Below the pieces are notes generated by a model. That model had not been told where the DNA came from. It ran no database searches and saw nothing but the letters and a program-made list of their open reading frames with translations. A program made the position numbers and the translations under genes. A stretch of DNA of 64,000 nt from the NCBI RefSeq assembly GCF_030441895.1, contig NZ_JARJAS010000017.1. One strand, given 5' to 3'. This stretch comes from Enterococcus_D entomosocium. GTDB taxonomy: Bacteria; Bacillota; Bacilli; Lactobacillales; Enterococcaceae. Below, in pieces: positions 52,673 through 61,053 of the stretch; the stretch's first letter is position 1, and the number at the start of each line of letters is the position of its first letter.

Positions 52673-53142
52673 ACAGGTTCCCTCTTTTCTGATTGATTTG
52701 ATTGAATATTATTAATAATATCTGAGGCGTCTTTTGCCTTCTTTACTGCATTTCGAAATCCTTCGTGCATCAACAATCGTGCGAGATTGCTTAAGATGAT
52801 TAAATGATCGTCAGTACTCTTTTCAGGTACTGCGATGACAAAAGAATAGGTGACAGCCGTTCCGTCAATTGCTTGATAATCAGTAATTGGACTCGACTTT
52901 ACGAAGGCGATTGCGGGCCTTAGTACTGCCTTACTTTTTGCATGAGGAATACCAAAATGATCTTCAATCCCAGTAGAGGTTTGTTTCTCGCGACGAAATA
53001 AATCTTTTTTGTACTTCTTTATATTACTGATAACTCCTGAGGACTCGAATAAAACAGATGCTTGAGTAAACAATTCTTCTTTTGTCCGAATTTGCTCATC
53101 AAATAAAATGAATCGTTCATCAATCAGTTGACCGATATCCAA
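52669..53142 (-). CDS. PTS fructose-family IIA component
   Basis: This is the cytoplasmic IIA of the fructose/mannitol class; the phospho-histidine is in HFGIPHAKS (residue 67 counted from the chosen start). The frame has an ATG at 53157, but it is part of the ribosome site itself (ATGGAGGTG). The TTG at 53142 is 8 bases after GGAGG, so I choose TTG, giving 157 residues. It is the first gene of the operon with IIBC, aldolase and deoR, behind a promoter with a cre-like site. Confidence 0.9.
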   Translation of the reverse strand: MDIGQLIDERFILFDEQIRTKEELFTQASVLFESSGVISNIKKYKKDLFRREKQTSTGIEDHFGIPHAKSKAVLRPAIAFVKSSPITDYQAIDGTAVTYSFVIAVPEKSTDDHLIILSNLARLLMHEGFRNAVKKAKDASDIINNIQSNQSEKREPV

Positions 53143-53161
53143 TTTCAACACCTCCATTTTT

Positions 53162-53217
53162 TGTAATCGTTTTCGAAAACTTGCCTAAACTATACCATCG
53201 TGAACTAAACAGTTCAA
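53162..53217 (-). promoter_or_regulatory. Promoter with cre-like site and dyad for the PTS operon
   Basis: The minus strand has TTGAAC (53212-53217), a 17-base spacer and TATAGT (53189-53194). The spacer holds a perfect dyad TGAACT-aaac-AGTTCA (53201-53216), a candidate DeoR operator. Downstream of -10, TGTAATCGTTTTCG on the plus strand (53162-53175) resembles a CcpA cre site, in position to repress when glucose is present. Confidence 0.75.
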
Positions 53218-53288
53218 TGCTATGAGCTATTTAATGCAAATAGACGAAAAAAAGTGGAATACGTTCATAAAAATGATCTATAAAAGTC

Positions 53289-53331
53289 AAAAAAAAGAAC
53301 AAAGAACGACAAATCATCGTCCATTGTTCTC
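53289..53331 (-). terminator. Terminator of namA
   Basis: Imperfect arms (AGAACAATGGACGA and TCGTTCTTTGTTCT on the minus strand) form a stem followed by T8. It is about 140 bases after the namA stop. The stretch between (53332-53471) shows no gene. Confidence 0.75.
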
Positions 53332-53471
53332 TTATTTCGATTAATTCCTAACCTATACTAAAAAAATTTTTAAAAGAAGAACCGTAAGTAAATCTCTACT
53401 TTTCTTCCATTCCCGATCTCTACACTTACAAGTCATTCTTTCGAATCAACTCTCATGTAATAAAACATATA

Positions 53472-54509
53472 TCAACGTTTCACCCCACGTTGATAGGAAT
53501 CATTGTACGCTTGAAAGGACTTATCGTGAAGTTTAGCCGCTGCATCTGCCAACCAGTTGACATTTCTGATCAACGCGCGGCCTTGTAAAACCAAATCCAC
53601 TTGATTGGTTTGCAAAAGATATTCGCAAAGATCAGGATTATCCAATAAACCGACTGCTGCTACGGGAATATCGACCACTTGCTTGATGGCTGCAGCAAAG
53701 GGCACTTGGTAGCCATCATAGATCGGAATATTAGGCTTTTTATCCACCACACCACCGGTTGAGCAATCAAGACAATCAATGCCATCTGCTTGAAGCCATT
53801 GGGCTACTTGCTGCCAATCTTCCAACGAATTTTGGCGTCCTGGTTCTTCATAGTCTGTCAGTGACAAGCGCATCCACAATGCCCCAGAAAAGACCGCCCG
53901 AACTGCTTGTACCGTTTCTTTTACAAAGCGATACCGATTCTCTAAGGAACCACCATACTGGTCGGTGCGTTGATTGACGAATGGCGAAAGAAATTGATCC
54001 ATCAAGTAGCCATGAGCCCCATGAAGTTCGATCATCGCGACACCCGCATTAGCTGCTCGTTGGGCAGCCTGAACAAAACTGTCTTGCACCCGTTTGATCT
54101 CCGCCAGGGTCATTTCTGACGGTAACGGGTAGCGTTCGTTAAAGGCAACGGCACTTGGTGCCAAAGGATTGGTGGCATCAACTGCTTTTCGTCCTGCATG
54201 GCTTAGTTGGATGCCTACTTGCGCATTGAAACCATGCAGCAGTTCCACCAATTTCGTCAGTTCTGTTTGCTGTTCTTCATTCCATAACCCTAGATCATTG
54301 TTTGTGATTCGTCCGTCTGGTTCAACGGCAGTTGCTTCGATAATGATCAATCCGGCTTTGCTTAATGCTCGTGCCCCATAGTGAACAAAATGAAAGGGCT
54401 CCGCAACACCGTCTTCTTTTTTTACTTCATACATACACATCGGCGACATAACGACGCGGTTGGCCAATGTTAAATTCGCTAGCTTCACTGGTGACAATAG
54501 TTTGGACAT
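53472..54509 (-). CDS. namA: NADPH dehydrogenase NamA, old yellow enzyme family
   Basis: This is an FMN-dependent ene-reductase of 345 residues, YqjM type. Visible marks are LANRVVMSPMCMY at the N-terminus, ELHGAHGYLMDQFLSPFVNQRTDQYGGSLENRYRF (split, residues 165-199) with substrate-binding His residues, and the FMN phosphate-binding LVLQGRALIRN at the C-terminus. It reduces activated double bonds of alpha,beta-unsaturated carbonyl compounds. GGGAG lies 7 bases before the ATG. It is monocistronic. Confidence 0.94.
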   Translation of the reverse strand: MSKLLSPVKLANLTLANRVVMSPMCMYEVKKEDGVAEPFHFVHYGARALSKAGLIIIEATAVEPDGRITNNDLGLWNEEQQTELTKLVELLHGFNAQVGIQLSHAGRKAVDATNPLAPSAVAFNERYPLPSEMTLAEIKRVQDSFVQAAQRAANAGVAMIELHGAHGYLMDQFLSPFVNQRTDQYGGSLENRYRFVKETVQAVRAVFSGALWMRLSLTDYEEPGRQNSLEDWQQVAQWLQADGIDCLDCSTGGVVDKKPNIPIYDGYQVPFAAAIKQVVDIPVAAVGLLDNPDLCEYLLQTNQVDLVLQGRALIRNVNWLADAAAKLHDKSFQAYNDSYQRGVKR

Positions 54510-54557
54510 GTTGACACTCCCTCAACGATTTTTCGCTTTGTATTTTTCTCTATATTC

Positions 54558-54585
54558 AGTATAAACAGCCCCTTCAAAAACACAA
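54558..54585 (-). promoter_or_regulatory. Probable namA promoter
   Basis: The minus strand has TTGTGT (54580-54585), a 16-base spacer and TATACT (54558-54563), about 50 bases upstream of the ATG. Confidence 0.5.
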
Positions 54586-54772
54586 GCAATGACCCTTTTT
54601 CTCATTTTTAAAACAAAAAAATAGACGCATTCTGCTTGCTCCCATGACATTGGAACAATCAGCTGCCTCTTCCCACTATTATTATACCGCATCCAGAGTC
54701 AAAAAAATAGACTAGTATTTTTGGTGGATGCCCGTATAATTGAGTTACTTTGGAGAATGGATGTGAGTCTGA

Positions 54773-56911
54773 ATGAACAACCTAAAGGCTGAAAAGAAGC
54801 ATCTCGCAGACACGTACCAGCAATTGCTGACACGAAAGACAGTGCTGAACAGTTTCTTGACTGAAGGCAGAAAAAAAGATCGCCTTGCGATGCAAAGCAT
54901 CGGCGAAGAAATTCGCTTAAACTTTGATAATTTTGCTGACCGTTTAGATACTTTTGCTGCCATCGAAAGTAAGAATCGTGAGATCGACCAAATGAACGCC
55001 GCTCTTCAATCTGCTGAACGTGAATTAGCTGCCATCGACCGTCTTCTGGATAGTCCCTACTTTGGTAAAATCTCCCTACAATTTGAAGATGAGGAAACGA
55101 TAGAAGATTTTTACATTGGGATCAATGGTTTTGTTAATGAAAATAAGGAAGGGCTGATCTATGATTGGCGCTCCCCAATTGCCGAATTGTTCTATGCCAA
55201 ACGCCTGGGTCCGGTCTCTTATCAAGTGAACAATCAGACGATTTCTGCCGTTCTTGAACAACGCCGTCAATTTATTATCGAAAAAGATCAATTGAAGCAA
55301 GCCTTTGATACCTCAGTGGCGATTCAAGATGACGTGTTACTGGCAGCCCTTGAAGCCAATAATAGCCAAAAAATGCAGGATATCACTGCTTCGATCCAAC
55401 ACGAACAAAACGTCATCATCCGTGACTTAGCGCATAAAAACCTACTGGTCAACGGTGTTGCTGGAAGCGGAAAAACTTCTGCTGTCATGCAGCGGATCGC
55501 CTTTTTGCTGTACCATTTTCGTGAAGAGATGACCGCAGAGAATGTCTTGATCCTCTCCCCGAATTCGCGGTTTATTGATTATATTTCGCAAGTGCTGCCT
55601 TCCCTCGGTGAAAAAAATCCATTGACGTTGACCATGCGGCAGTTTTGCCAAGCATTTCCTAGCGTTGACTTAGAATCGGAAGAGGGTTATTTTGACCGCA
55701 TCCAGCAAGCACCCAGTGAAGCAATCGAACTTTTACGCAGTGCTGACTTCAGCCGCTTTCTTCAATCCTTGAGCAAACAGCTGCCAGAAGAACTTGTGCT
55801 TCAGTTTAAACCAATCAAAAGAAAAAACGTCGTCCTTTTTTCTGAAGAAACGATCGACACTTTCTTCCAAGAAACACCGAAACAGGCACCCTTGCGCGAT
55901 CGCATCCAAGCTGTCAAAAAGAAATTGGCTTACGCTTGGGAGGAACGATTGCAAAAAAATGCCTTAGCAGCGAATGTTCACGACCAAGTTCGTTCTTTGA
56001 CTGAAGATGAACAACGATCCCTTTTAGGGACAGTTTTAAAAGATGATTCAGAAAAAACGATTCAGAAAGCAGCCCTTCGCCTCCTAAAGAAAAAATATGA
56101 AAAAGTTACGAAACAAATCAACGACCTTACGTGGTTTGATACGAAACAATTGTTAGCAGACAGTGCCGACTATTTTACTCATGGACAGATCGCTTTGACG
56201 CAAACAACAGATAGTTTGGATTATACTGTTTGTCTATTGCTGATACGTCATTTGGTGGCCGAAAAACAACCTGTCCCTGCTTTGCGCTATCTCTTTATCG
56301 ACGAAGTCCAAGATTATACGCCAGCACAACTGCAGTTTCTATTATGTCTTTTTCCTATGACCGCTTTCACCCTCGTGGGGGATCAGCAACAGGCGATTTT
56401 TACAAGTGCCATCACCGTATCAGAAATTCAAACGATATTTCAACAACAGGCGAAATCCCTCGAAACGTATCAGCTGACTACGAGTTATCGGTCTAGCGGT
56501 GCAATCACACGGTTATTTGCTCAAATGCTACCAAAAGAAACCAATTTAAAAATCTCTGCCGTTCGACCAGCAGGAAAGTTGCCACAGTTTTATGCCAATC
56601 TGACTGACGTTGCCTTGGTAGACATAGTAAAGGAACTTAAGCAGCCAGTAACGATCATCACAAAAGATAGTCGATCCAGTGAAGAGCTTAAACAATTCTT
56701 CGATAAACAGGCCGTGTCATTTCATGGAACGGTTTTACCGATTCATCTTGCCAAAGGATTGGAATTTAAGCAGGTTCTTTTATATGATGTTTCAGCAGAA
56801 AATTATCATACCGATCAAGATCAGCGGATTCTCTATACGGCGATTTCTCGTGCCATGGAAGAACTGATGGTAACTTCAAAAACGACCTTTTCACCGTTTC
56901 TCACTATTTGA
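54773..56911 (+). CDS. helD: RNA polymerase recycling motor HelD
   Basis: This is a UvrD/Rep-like superfamily 1 ATPase of 712 residues. HelD pries stalled RNA polymerase off DNA. The N-terminal antiparallel coiled coil (about 1-95) that enters the secondary channel is visible. A stretch with IYDWRSPIAELFY follows, then Walker A GVAGSGKT at 228-235, Walker B FIDEVQDYTP, GDQQQAIF and LTTSYRS. An in-frame stop directly precedes the ATG, fixing the start. A TATAAT hexamer is at 54735-54740. It is monocistronic on the plus strand. Confidence 0.93.
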   Translation: MNNLKAEKKHLADTYQQLLTRKTVLNSFLTEGRKKDRLAMQSIGEEIRLNFDNFADRLDTFAAIESKNREIDQMNAALQSAERELAAIDRLLDSPYFGKISLQFEDEETIEDFYIGINGFVNENKEGLIYDWRSPIAELFYAKRLGPVSYQVNNQTISAVLEQRRQFIIEKDQLKQAFDTSVAIQDDVLLAALEANNSQKMQDITASIQHEQNVIIRDLAHKNLLVNGVAGSGKTSAVMQRIAFLLYHFREEMTAENVLILSPNSRFIDYISQVLPSLGEKNPLTLTMRQFCQAFPSVDLESEEGYFDRIQQAPSEAIELLRSADFSRFLQSLSKQLPEELVLQFKPIKRKNVVLFSEETIDTFFQETPKQAPLRDRIQAVKKKLAYAWEERLQKNALAANVHDQVRSLTEDEQRSLLGTVLKDDSEKTIQKAALRLLKKKYEKVTKQINDLTWFDTKQLLADSADYFTHGQIALTQTTDSLDYTVCLLLIRHLVAEKQPVPALRYLFIDEVQDYTPAQLQFLLCLFPMTAFTLVGDQQQAIFTSAITVSEIQTIFQQQAKSLETYQLTTSYRSSGAITRLFAQMLPKETNLKISAVRPAGKLPQFYANLTDVALVDIVKELKQPVTIITKDSRSSEELKQFFDKQAVSFHGTVLPIHLAKGLEFKQVLLYDVSAENYHTDQDQRILYTAISRAMEELMVTSKTTFSPFLTI

Positions 56912-57028
56912 TAGTAGAACGAGAAACCTCCTATTTTCTATAGAATGTTGATAAGATTTGAGAGAACCCTGTCTTGTCTCTCCGGGTAATTCTCTTGTCT
57001 GACCGATTTAGAAAGCGGTCGATCAAAT

Positions 57029-57061
57029 AAAAAAGCATCAACGCGATTGCGTTGATGCTTT
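57029..57061 (-). terminator. Terminator of the pcsB-like gene
   Basis: A perfect 13-bp stem (AAAGCATCAACGC and complement, loop GATT) is followed on the minus strand by T6. It lies 13 bases after the stop codon. It may also stop helD transcripts from the other side. Confidence 0.92.
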
Positions 57062-57074
57062 GCTTTTGATTTGA

Positions 57075-58457
57075 TTAGCGATGGATGTAAGTATATCCAG
57101 ATGCGCTCAATGTTGCAGTGTTTGGTCCACCAGGACTGTCAAAGCCCATTCCGCCTTGAGAGATCGTGATCGTATTGTTTGATGGGTTGTATGATTCAAC
57201 ATAGGCTACGTGACCATAAGTTGGATCAGCAGTCCAAACGCCACCAACTGATTGACCAGCGGCAAAGACTACAACAGCACCGGCTGCTGGTGTACCATTG
57301 ACAGTGTACCCATCAGCTGCAGCTGACGCACCCCATTGGGCCCCGTTACCCCAGTAAGTACCTACCCAAGGAGCACGGTTTTTCACGTACCAAGTACATT
57401 GACCCCAAGCATACATGTTCCCTGAGCTTGAATGATCTTTTCCGCCGCCTGTAGAAGTATTTCCGGTAGAATCATTGTTTGATGAAGAGTTTGAACCTGA
57501 GTTACTTGAACTTGAATTGCTTGAACCAGTGTTCGAAGAGCTTGTGTTCGATGAACTTGAGCTGTTAGAACTGCTAGTATTGCTTGAACTTGAGCTTGTG
57601 TTGCTTGAAGAACTACTTGTTGCTGTTTCAGTAGAAGCAACTGTATTTTCTGTCGTGCTCTCTGTTGATTGGGCAGCAGCTTCTTCTTGTGCTTCTTTCA
57701 AAGCAGCAGCTTGTCTTTCTTCTTCTGCTTTTTGAGCAGCAGCAGCTTCTTGTTGTTCTTTCAAGATACGGGCTTTTTCAGCTTCCGCTTCTTGTTTTTT
57801 CTTGTTCAATGCATCTTTGTCTTTTTCAGCAGTTGCTTGTTCTGCTGCTAAGTTTGCTTTCAAGACATTTAAATCAGCTTGTTTTGCTGCAATGGCATCT
57901 TTTTGTTGGCTAAGTTCTGCTTGGTTTGCAGCAACTTCTTGGATCTTGCTTTCGTTTTCTTTGACTTTGTCTTCAACATCTTGTTTGTCTTGTTTTTGTT
58001 GTTCAACTAAATCATTGTTTGCATTGACGATCGTTGTCATCGCTTGTACGCGACCGATAACATCCGTTAAAGAATCTGCTTCTAAAACAGCATCAATGAA
58101 ATTGGTGCTTTGACCGTTAACTTGTACATCACGGGCTTGCTTTTGAATTGCTTCTTCACGTTTGGCAATACGCAATTTCAATGTTGCGATTTTGTCTTGC
58201 AATTTCTCAGCTTCTTGACCTAACTCAACTTGTTTTGCTTCTAATGAAGCAACTTTTGCACTCACTGTTTCAATTTCTGCTTCTAGAGAATCGATCTGTG
58301 ATTGGGCGTCAGCTTGCTGACCTTTAAGAGAATTGATTTTTTGGTCTTGCTGCTCGATTTGATCATCAATGGAATCTGCAAATGCTAATGCAGGTGCTGC
58401 AACTGCGGTTAATGTTAGTGAACACACCATTAATGCTGATAACAAACTATTCTTCAC
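57075..58457 (-). CDS. pcsB: PcsB-like secreted peptidoglycan hydrolase with CHAP domain
   Basis: This 460-residue secreted protein has a signal peptide (LLSALMVCSLTLTAVAAPALAFA, cleavage near residue 28), long coiled coils from about 29 to 260, a Ser/Asn/Thr-rich linker to about 345, and a C-terminal CHAP domain. The catalytic residues are Cys354 in GQCTWYV and His416 in YGHVAYVE. The architecture equals streptococcal PcsB, the hydrolase activated by FtsEX, and enterococcal SalB-like proteins; it differs from E. faecium SagA, which has NlpC/P60. The start is GTG 58457, after GGAGG. The promoter has an extended -10 TGGTAGAAT near 58563 and a WalR-like site further upstream. Confidence 0.92.
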   Translation of the reverse strand: MKNSLLSALMVCSLTLTAVAAPALAFADSIDDQIEQQDQKINSLKGQQADAQSQIDSLEAEIETVSAKVASLEAKQVELGQEAEKLQDKIATLKLRIAKREEAIQKQARDVQVNGQSTNFIDAVLEADSLTDVIGRVQAMTTIVNANNDLVEQQKQDKQDVEDKVKENESKIQEVAANQAELSQQKDAIAAKQADLNVLKANLAAEQATAEKDKDALNKKKQEAEAEKARILKEQQEAAAAQKAEEERQAAALKEAQEEAAAQSTESTTENTVASTETATSSSSSNTSSSSSNTSSSNSSSSSNTSSSNTGSSNSSSSNSGSNSSSNNDSTGNTSTGGGKDHSSSGNMYAWGQCTWYVKNRAPWVGTYWGNGAQWGASAAADGYTVNGTPAAGAVVVFAAGQSVGGVWTADPTYGHVAYVESYNPSNNTITISQGGMGFDSPGGPNTATLSASGYTYIHR

Positions 58458-58585
58458 TCGTTTTTCCTCCGACTAGCTGGTTGATTTGACAGATGAACTG
58501 CCTTTATAAAAACTTAATTTTGTCTAAGAAAGTTTAATGTTCGATTTAACGACAAATGAATTCTACCATAATGATATGACACACA

Positions 58586-58633
58586 GATAAAGGAAATGTT
58601 ACAAAAATGTTTCAATCTAACACTTCCTTTATC
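58586..58633. promoter_or_regulatory. WalR-like direct repeat inside a 16-bp inverted repeat
   Basis: Arms at 58586-58601 and 58618-58633 pair at 15 of 16 positions around a 16-base spacer. Within them the plus strand reads TGTTAC-AAAAA-TGTTTC (58597-58613), matching the WalR box TGTWAH-N5-TGTWAH at 11 of 12 positions. It lies upstream of the pcsB promoter and between divergent genes, as expected for WalR activation of a wall hydrolase. Confidence 0.6.
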
Positions 58634-58849
58634 TCAGCGATAAATAACAGAACAATTAAAGACCGTTAAATCAATGTTTCTGAATAAAACATCGCGTTTT
58701 CTTTTCATTTTCAAAAAATGATATTTTTTCTATTTTAGTTATTTTTATCACATAAAAGCACCTAAATAAGAGCACTTATAGTTTTTTCGGAATTATCTTA
58801 ACAAGAAAAACTATGAAAACAAGAAATCTTTCAAAAAAAGACCCTTTAT

Positions 58850-58878
58850 GTGACAAGATTCCTTTTCCTTCCTATAAT
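58850..58878 (+). promoter_or_regulatory. Promoter of the metallophosphoesterase gene
   Basis: GTGACA (58850-58855), a 17-base spacer and TATAAT (58873-58878) make a strong sigma-A promoter. It overlaps an upstream in-frame GTG, so that GTG cannot be the start if this promoter is used. The ribosome site GAGGAGG follows at 58892-58898. Confidence 0.78.
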
Positions 58879-58906
58879 AAATAAAACAAGCGAGGAGGGA
58901 ATCGCG

Positions 58907-60250
58907 ATTCGTACACACAAAAAATGGTTTTGGCCATTGGCACTTCTTACACTTTTTGTCACCTGTTTCCTGTTATTCTTTCAATTTCGTAAGGTGCATG
59001 AAGCCGATACACCTTTGCAACAGGCAAGCAACAGTGAGTTTTGGCTCTTAAGTGATATTCATTTTCTTTCCTCCACGCTTCATGATAATGGCGAAGCCTT
59101 TCAGACCTTCACGCAAGGAGCTGCTGGCAAAGAGATGATGTATCAAGAACAATCAATCGAAGCCTTCACCGCTCAAGCCTTAAAAGAGAAACCCACGGGA
59201 ATTATTTTGACCGGTGATATGACGCTCAATGGCGAGAAAGCAAGTGCTCAAGAGTTGGCAAGATTGCTTGAACCATTGCAAGAAGCTGGCATTATGGTTT
59301 TAGCATTACCTGGCAACCACGAGATTTACAATGGTTGGGCGCGAGCATTTCAAGGTGAAAAGGAATACTATGCCGATCAAATCAGTCCTGAGGATTTTCA
59401 AACGATTTTTGCTGAAGGTTACGAAAAAGCCAACAGTATCGACAAGTCTTCCCTTAGCTACAGCATTCAGTTAAATGACAAGTATCGCCTCTTTTTACTA
59501 GATTCATGTATCTACGATTCTGAGGTTAATTGGGATGAGCCCACAACGAATGGTGAGTTGAAACCAGCTACTCTAACCTGGTTGGAGGAGCAATTAACCC
59601 TGACAAAAGAAGCAGAGCAAGTACCACTGGTCTTTTTACACCATAACTTGTTCAGTCATAATGAACTCTTACAAGACGGTTATGTTCTCGATAATGCCTC
59701 CAAAACTGTCGCTTTGTTGGACCGTTTCAACGTGCCAGCCGTTTTCTCTGGTCATATCCACATTCAAGACATTAACGAAGGGAATGATTCGCTTTATGAA
59801 GCAGTCACTGGGTCTTATTCAACAGCAGAATTAGGCTACGGCGTCCTTTCTCTTTCTGACAAAGATATCGACTACGAAGCTCGGCAGATTGATCTCGATG
59901 CTTGGGCGGCTGAAACGAAGCAAACTGATGAACAGTTACTGGACTATCAAAACTACCAGAAAAGTATTTTTGAAAATGATACCGACCAACTGGTCCGCGA
60001 CCAATTGTCCGCCGTGTCTGAACTGTCAGAAGCCCAGATCACACAACTTTGCACGTTTGTCACGAAGCTGAACACGGCCCTTTTTACTGGCAATGATACT
60101 TACTCAGTCGAGGAAATAGCTGCCATCAAAGACTCCGAGGAGTATCAGTGGTTAGCGACCTATTCTTACTTTTTGAAGCAATATGTCGATTCAATGCTCG
60201 ACGATCAAACCGATGATCGCAAGCTGACGATCCCCCTCAAAGCAGAATAA
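58907..60250 (+). CDS. Membrane-anchored metallophosphoesterase, probable AUU start
   Basis: This calcineurin-like phosphoesterase has an N-terminal basic segment and a transmembrane helix (WFWPLALLTLFVTCFLLFF), so the enzyme domain is outside the cell. Metal-site motifs are WLLSDIHF, LTGDMTLNGE, LPGNHEIYNG, VFLHHNL and FSGHIHIQD. No ATG, GTG or TTG is suitably placed: the GTG at 58850 lies in the promoter. AGGAGG (58893-58898) is 8 bases from an in-frame ATT at 58907, giving 447 residues starting (M)RTHKKWFW. The next in-frame TTG is within the helix. The substrate is unknown. Confidence 0.85.
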   Translation: MRTHKKWFWPLALLTLFVTCFLLFFQFRKVHEADTPLQQASNSEFWLLSDIHFLSSTLHDNGEAFQTFTQGAAGKEMMYQEQSIEAFTAQALKEKPTGIILTGDMTLNGEKASAQELARLLEPLQEAGIMVLALPGNHEIYNGWARAFQGEKEYYADQISPEDFQTIFAEGYEKANSIDKSSLSYSIQLNDKYRLFLLDSCIYDSEVNWDEPTTNGELKPATLTWLEEQLTLTKEAEQVPLVFLHHNLFSHNELLQDGYVLDNASKTVALLDRFNVPAVFSGHIHIQDINEGNDSLYEAVTGSYSTAELGYGVLSLSDKDIDYEARQIDLDAWAAETKQTDEQLLDYQNYQKSIFENDTDQLVRDQLSAVSELSEAQITQLCTFVTKLNTALFTGNDTYSVEEIAAIKDSEEYQWLATYSYFLKQYVDSMLDDQTDDRKLTIPLKAE

Positions 60251-60254
60251 AGCC

Positions 60255-60303
60255 AAAAAGTGTCTTCTTCCTTTCTTTTAGGAAAAAGACACTTTTTCTT
60301 TTC
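60255..60303 (+). terminator. Terminator of the metallophosphoesterase gene
   Basis: AAAAAGTGTCTT and AAGACACTTTTT arms with an inner CTTCC/GGAAA-type extension are followed by TTTTTCTTTT. It lies 5 bases after the stop codon. Confidence 0.88.
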
Positions 60304-60699
60304 TAATGAACGATAGCCCTCTCGTTTGGGTAAACGAGAAGGCTATCTGACGAGTCAATATTTATTCTTTGAAAGTGCAGCATACTATTACTACTATTAT
60401 TTATTTCTCATTTAAACGATACAATCCCTAACCTCTATTGTATCCTTGTAACTCTGAAGTTACGCCAGGTTTGAATAAATTTCTTCAAAACAAGTAACGT
60501 GTGGTACAAAAATATTTGTCGCTTATCAATAACTATACCACGAGACAGAGTGCAAATGGAAGAAAACGTACTTATTCTTAAACATTACTTAAACAAAAAG
60601 CTTTATTTTCATACAGTGTTGCCCTTTAAGAATTTTACGTGAAGCGATTAACCTTCCTGTCATGCATATCTGCTAACCATTCCTATACGGGAATTCCTT
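60304..60699. other. Non-coding stretch with three perfect or near-perfect hairpins
   Basis: There is no gene in these 396 bases. Hairpins are GATAGCCcTCTCGTT...AACGAGAaGGCTATC (60312-60346), GATACAAT...ATTGTATC (60418-60444) and GTAACT-ctga-AGTTAC (60448-60463). None has a T run. They may be parts of an RNA or decayed repeat elements; I cannot decide. Confidence 0.5.
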
Positions 60700-61053
60700 T
60701 TATTCAATAGGCAAGTCGTGCTGTTTTAAAAAAGATAATTTATCCCAGTAGCCTCTTTGAAATAAAATTTTATCATTTACTATTTGAAAAAAACCGCAGC
60801 CTCTCAAACCTAATGGGTCACGCCACTCTAAAATTGCCCATTGTCCATCTTCGAAAATGTTCTCAACGATACAAACCATTTTTGCGTTAGAAAAATCTTG
60901 CTCAAACATCTGCTTTATCGCTTCTTTCCCAATAACTGGCTCATTGGCAACCTGATGGTTTATTGCATTGTCATCATATAATTCTGAAATACATTCTACA
61001 TCTGCTTGATTAAACGCATCAACCCATTGGCAAAGTATTTCTTTTGGCTTCAT
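60700..61053 (-). CDS. SnoaL/NTF2-like small protein
   Basis: From ATG 61053 (GAGGGGG upstream) the protein has 117 residues and begins MKPKEILCQWVDAFNQADVE. The cone-shaped NTF2-like fold is suggested by FNQADVECISELYDDNAINHQVANEPVIGKEAI (split) and the later WAILEWRDPLGLRGCGFFQI strands. Members are small-molecule cyclases, isomerases or binding proteins; this one has no close functional assignment. The frame extends further upstream but without a ribosome site. Confidence 0.85.
   Translation of the reverse strand: MKPKEILCQWVDAFNQADVECISELYDDNAINHQVANEPVIGKEAIKQMFEQDFSNAKMVCIVENIFEDGQWAILEWRDPLGLRGCGFFQIVNDKILFQRGYWDKLSFLKQHDLPIE

Noticed and set aside
57475..57735. Open frames on the plus strand opposite the Ser-rich linker of pcsB
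   Set aside because: They are low-complexity shadows of the AGC/TCA-rich linker and have no ribosome site.
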